Shown one piece after another: positions 17,535 through 21,504 of a DNA stretch of 21,504 nucleotides (its first letter is position 1; every line of letters begins with the position of its first letter). The DNA lies in contig RMBW01000241.1 of the NCBI GenBank assembly GCA_004009845.1, positions 1 through 21,504 of the forward strand, written 5' to 3'. Under the pieces are notes generated by a model, which was not told the origin of the DNA, ran no database searches, and saw only the letters and a list, made by a program, of their open reading frames with translations. Source of the stretch: Davidsoniella eucalypti. Taxonomy: Eukaryota; Ascomycota; Sordariomycetes; Microascales; Ceratocystidaceae. A program made the translations under genes and the position numbers.

Positions 17535-20500
17535 GACAACCTAATAGAACGATCCGTGGACAGGAAGCCCCCAATCGCCGCCCCCACCTTCTCAGCTTAT
17601 TCCAAGCAAACGTAGGTAGGGGTGGCCCGGCGCACGACCTTGCCCTCCACCTAGCGGAGACAAACAAAGCTGATATGGTCCTAATTCAAGAGCCTTTCAC
17701 CTTCATGGACAGGCACGGCGCCTACACCGTAAAGGGACACACCAATTGGGACACTTACAAACCAATTGCCAGTCCAGAAACCCGTCCCAGAGCTGTTACC
17801 TACATTAGAAAAACGCTGAACCTCCAACCGGTGCAACTCTGCCCGGCCAGGACCGGGGACTGTGTTTGGCTAAGGATATCTAACAATGGAAGGGACTTTC
17901 AAATTATAAATGTGTACAAACACAACCAAACCCCCACCGCTGAGCTAATTAGGTGGCTGACCCCTACCCCGGATAAATGCCTGATAGCTGGGGATTTTAA
18001 TCTACACCATCCACAATGGGAACCTGGAATGACTGCCTCTACAGGAGCGAACGACTTTGCTAACTGGATAGAGGAAGCTAACCTCTCCCTCACAACCCCC
18101 CCGGTGTACCAACGCACTCCCGTGGACACACACTGGATCTATGTTTCTCGAACATTCCCAGTGTTGTGTCTGAGGTAGTCAGTACCTTGGACACCACCTC
18201 TGACCACTCCACAATCTGGACCAAACTCCCCATGGGCAGGCCCTTACCCTCGGCCCCACCCCTAGGCTACACTCTTGACCTCAATAGAGTGCCGGAGCTG
18301 AGAAGCTCTTTCAGATTAATCCCCCTCCCCTCTCTCCCATCCCCATCTTCTCCTCCCAACACGGACCTACTAGATGAAGCAGTTGACCGACTGAACGGAG
18401 CCATTGATACAGCCCTTGCTGCTACCATGCCCCGCCGGACGAAGTCACCTCGCAGAGGCACTCCGTGGTGGAATGAAGAGTGCAAGAAAGCCATCGGAGA
18501 GTACAAAGACGCACTTGTCACATCGAACTTTCGCCTCGAAACCCTTCTTGCCACAAAAAAGAATATCCGAAACGCTGTGAGGCGTGCAAAGAGATCCTTT
18601 TTTAGACAAAAAATCGCGGATGCCAACAACCCGGAAAGCTTATGGAAAATAGCTAGATGGAGGCATCCCAACAACTCCTTGGGTAGCCCCCCACTCCGAG
18701 ACGACAACGACACGACAGCTACCACCCCTCTGGAAAAGATGGACCTCCTGGCAAAGCATCTCCTCAACCGTGGAGACCTTTCTAAGGACCTGGATCCGTC
18801 CTCTTTCCACTCAACACCTCTGCGCAACATTGAGCTAGATCTCGGCCCCAACCCAACGGAAGTCCGGAGAGCAGTCATCGGTGCGAAAAACGCCACCCCA
18901 GGCCGGGATGGCATTTCCGTTACCATTTTGAAAGCCCTCTGGGATGACCTGGAGCCATTCGTAACTCTGCTCTTTAATTTGTGCATAACATGGGGACACC
19001 ACCCAGCGGCCTTCAAAGTCGCTGAAATAGTGATCATCCCCAAACCCGACAAAGACCCGTCTCTCCCCAGTTCTTGGCGACCCATTGCCCTCTTACCCTG
19101 TCTTGGCAAAGGGCTGGAACGGCTAATCGCTAGAAAGATCGCCCATTCGGCTATCGAGAACTCTATCCTTCACCCACAACAGTTTGGAGCCCTCCCGAAA
19201 CGGAGTGCGACAGACCTTGTAGCCTGTGTGATACATGATATAGAGAAGAACTGGAGCGAGCGAAAAGTCTGCACTCTGGTGACTATGGACGTTAAAGGAG
19301 CCTTTGACGCCATTCTCCCAGGCAGACTCCAATGCCGCCTCCGTGAACAAGGCTGGCCCCCAAATCTGATAAAATGGGTAGGCTCCTTTGTCACAAACAG
19401 AAAATGCCGACTTCGACTGGGCACAGAAAGATCCACTGAGAAAGACATATTGTGTGGAGTCCCGCAAGGCTCCCCCATATCGCCCATTCTCTTCATGTTG
19501 TTCATCCAACCCCTAGTCAGCTCCAACAACCGCTTCAGCTACGCTGATGATGTGGCCATCTTAACCTCTGGAAAGACATTGTCCGCGTCGGCATCCTTAG
19601 CCAAAAGAACGGCTAAAAGAATGCATACATGGGCAAAAGAAAACGGAGTTGAGTTTGCCCCACACAAAACCGAAGTTATCCACTTCACAAGAGCCTGGTC
19701 AAAGCCTCACCCACCCATAGAGATTGGAGGAGTGGACATCCACCCCAAAAAAGATATGAGATGGCTTGGGTTCTGGCTAGACTCTAAACTAACATTCACT
19801 AAACATGTGGAGACCTGGGCCTCGAAGGGACGCAAAGCTGCCAACTTCCTCAGGTCCCTCTCACATACCCAGAGTGGCATCCCCCCTGCCATGGCTCGAC
19901 TCGCTGTCATAGCCTGTGTGATCCCCACTCTGTTCTACGGTGCAGAAGCCTACTGGCCTGGACTCCTTACTATAAACGGTAAAGGAAAACAGGTAAAAAC
20001 AGGAGCACTACACCTCGCTGACAAGCTGGAACGTGTACTCCGGGTGGCTCTGAGAGCAATCCTACCCGTCTGGAAAACTACACCCGCCTCCGCCCTCCAC
20101 CGTGAAGCGGCAATCGCCCCTGCACTTCTCCTCCTGGAGAACAAACGAAGACTCCTGGCTGCAAGATGGACTAGCCTGGACCACAATCACCCTCTGGTAA
20201 CCCGGTCCTCCGCTAGCTCTATGACACGGCTGGGACGTACACTGGAGACCATAAGAGCCCTCCCCCCCAGACCCCTACTAATGCCTCCACCCAAGAGTCC
20301 CCCCCTCCTACCCAGACCAAAGAGAACTTTGATCAATCTAAGCTACGGAAACTCACCAACAGCATGGACATCATGGTATACTCTGACGGATCAAAACTGG
20401 AAGATGGACGAACTGGATGGGGATTTGCCATATATCAAGGTAACTGGCTAGTTGATAGACAACGAGGATCCCTAGGAAAGAATCATGAAGTATTTGATGC

Positions 20501-21255
20501 CGAGATAGTGGGTGCCCTGAATGGCCTGAAATTGGCCCTTCAAGCCCCATGCACACATCTCGCAAAGAACATTCATGTCATTCTTGACAATCAAGCAGCA
20601 TATGCTTGCCTCTTCCCCGGCTCCGCACCAACAGACACCAGCCAAGCCCAGATCTTAGAGTTTCACTCTCTGGCCCGAACTTGGCCGGATAGACGGCGGT
20701 GCCGCCATGTCAAAGCTGGACAAGTCACCCCAATATGGGTCCCTGGACACATTGGTATATACCTGGCAATGAGATAGCAGATTCTCTGGCCAAGGAAGGC
20801 GCTACTTTACCCACCTCCAAACCTGCCTCCCTCCATCGCTCATATCAAACGAGCTGCTCGGAGTCGGCTTCAGGAGGAGTACACCGACTGGTGGACATCC
20901 TCCGCCCCGACAACTTACAAGGACCTGGGACTTTCTGCAAGCCTCAGGACCCCCTTCGAACTGTCTCTCCCAAGGGAGACACTGGGCCGGCTGCTGGGCC
21001 GCCCGATCACATCACGGAGACTTTGTGGACTACCACCTTCGCCTACACCATGCAAACTTTACAGATTCATGTTCTTGTGGGAAAAAGAAGGAACTACATT
21101 TCTTCTTCTGCTGGAAGGGCAAACGTCTGTCAAAGGTTTTCTCACGAAGACCGTTTCACATTACCATAGACAACACTCTATCCACACAACAAGGGGTCGT
21201 TGATTTCTGCAAATTCATCAAGGAGACAAACTTCTTTGTAGATATATGCCCCTAA
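17528..21255 (+). pseudogene. LINE ORF2: endonuclease-reverse transcriptase-RNase H, five frameshifts
   Basis: Starts at ATG 17528 inside the ORF1 stop. The APE-type endonuclease runs to about 18210: FQANVGRGG, LIQEPF, LIAGDFNLHHPQWEP, GHTLDLCFSN and SDH (18199-18207). The reverse transcriptase (about 18900-19600) has SSWRPIALLPCLGKGLERLI, MDVKGAFDA, GVPQGSPISPILF and the catalytic box YADD at 19540-19551. RNase H (about 20370-20800) has VYSDGS, DAEIVGALNGL, DNQAAY and WVPGHIGI, then PGNEIADSLAKEGA. The C-terminus has CSCGKKKELHFFFC. The reading frame changes at 18096-18102 (C7 run, one base short), 20262-20268 (C7 run, one base short), 20756-20761 (TA repeat, two extra bases), about 20825-20832 (net +1) and 20996-20998 (extra G). 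The protein would nick target DNA and copy LINE RNA by target-primed reverse transcription. As written the product stops soon after the endonuclease. Confidence 0.9.
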
Positions 21256-21504
21256 CGTAGGAGGACAAGGGGGAAAGAGTCTAGCCAGGTTAGCGCTGCT
21301 CCTACCCCCTTCGACCTTCTCATCAAATATTTTTGTTCCACTGCTTTTCTGCTTTCTGTTTCTTTCTTTTGTAATTTTCTGGACCTCCATTAAGAGGTTT
21401 TTTCGAGGGCCATTAGGGTCTCTCGACGGTCTAACGATCCACTAGGGTCGGATCCACGTGATCCACATAAAGACGAAAATGATAAATAAATAAATAAAAT
21501 AAAT
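21256..21504 (+). other. LINE 3' UTR and short-repeat tail
   Basis: After the ORF2 stop come a pyrimidine-rich stretch (about 21300-21385), a GATCCAC motif repeated within about 21435-21468, and a terminal run of TAAA/AAAT units from about 21482 that reaches the window end. Tad1-type and related elements often end in A-rich or short tandem repeats, which would make this the true 3' end. Confidence 0.65.

Larger units (their letters stand above)
15940..21504 (+). mobile_element. Non-LTR retrotransposon (LINE, probably Tad1 clade), nearly full length
   Basis: The layout is A/T-rich 5' leader, gag-like ORF1, overlapping ORF2 with apurinic endonuclease, reverse transcriptase, RNase H and a C-terminal CCHC motif, a 3' UTR of about 250 bp, and a tail of TAAA/AAAT repeats from about 21480 running off the window edge. 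This domain order, with RNase H after RT and three zinc knuckles in ORF1, fits the fungal Tad1 clade of the I-like LINEs. The coding part is clearly more GC-rich than the flanks, and the copy shows no strong C-to-T mutation. The left boundary is approximate, and no target-site duplication can be seen because the right edge is outside the window. ORF2 frameshifts make it inactive as written. Confidence 0.9.

Noticed and set aside
18267..19109. 280-aa open frame antisense to the LINE reverse transcriptase
   Set aside because: It mirrors the RT coding strand, has an Arg/Ser-rich composition typical of antisense frames and contains no known motif.

Overview
The window looks like a gene-poor, transposon-rich stretch of a filamentous ascomycete (Pezizomycotina) genome. 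The evidence is short spliceosomal introns with GTAAGT-type donors, a dispersed 5S rRNA gene of the ascomycete type, fungal-specific protein families (Zn2Cys6 regulator, YAT-type amino acid permease, GPI-anchored PLC-like protein) and fungal mobile elements (Fot1/pogo, an LTR, a LINE probably of the Tad1 clade). I cannot name the species.

Layout: 1-1729 is AT-rich and geneless. 1730-2813 is a 1084-bp non-autonomous Fot1/pogo derivative with perfect 32-bp inverted repeats, a TA target duplication and the remains of a transposase. 2814-5141 is AT-rich with no recognisable gene. 5142-6340 (minus) is a decayed Zn2Cys6-type transcription factor lacking its zinc cluster. 6693-8963 (minus) is a five-exon amino acid permease gene broken by two small deletions, with tandem GATAA sites and a TATA box upstream. 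9240-12780 is mostly AT-rich and geneless. 12782-13150 is an unidentified coiled-coil-like coding remnant, followed 24 bp later by a 5S rRNA gene that looks structurally sound. 14185-15643 is a PLC-like phosphodiesterase pseudogene with a 440-bp solo LTR inside an exon. About 15940 to the window end is a nearly full-length LINE: ORF1 (gag-like) is open, while ORF2 (endonuclease, reverse transcriptase, RNase H) carries five frameshifts.

Every protein-coding locus of host type here is a pseudogene, and the damage is mainly small indels and internal deletions. C-to-T stop codons are evident only in the pogo remnant. Nothing suggests genes working together as a pathway; the common theme is an accessory, decaying compartment colonised by at least three classes of mobile element. 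I found no convincing new defence, toxin or regulatory system. The most informative observations are the precise LTR insertion with its readable empty site, the perfect-TIR pogo derivative, and the pattern of frameshifts, two of which fall in C7 homopolymers of the LINE and could be assembly errors.
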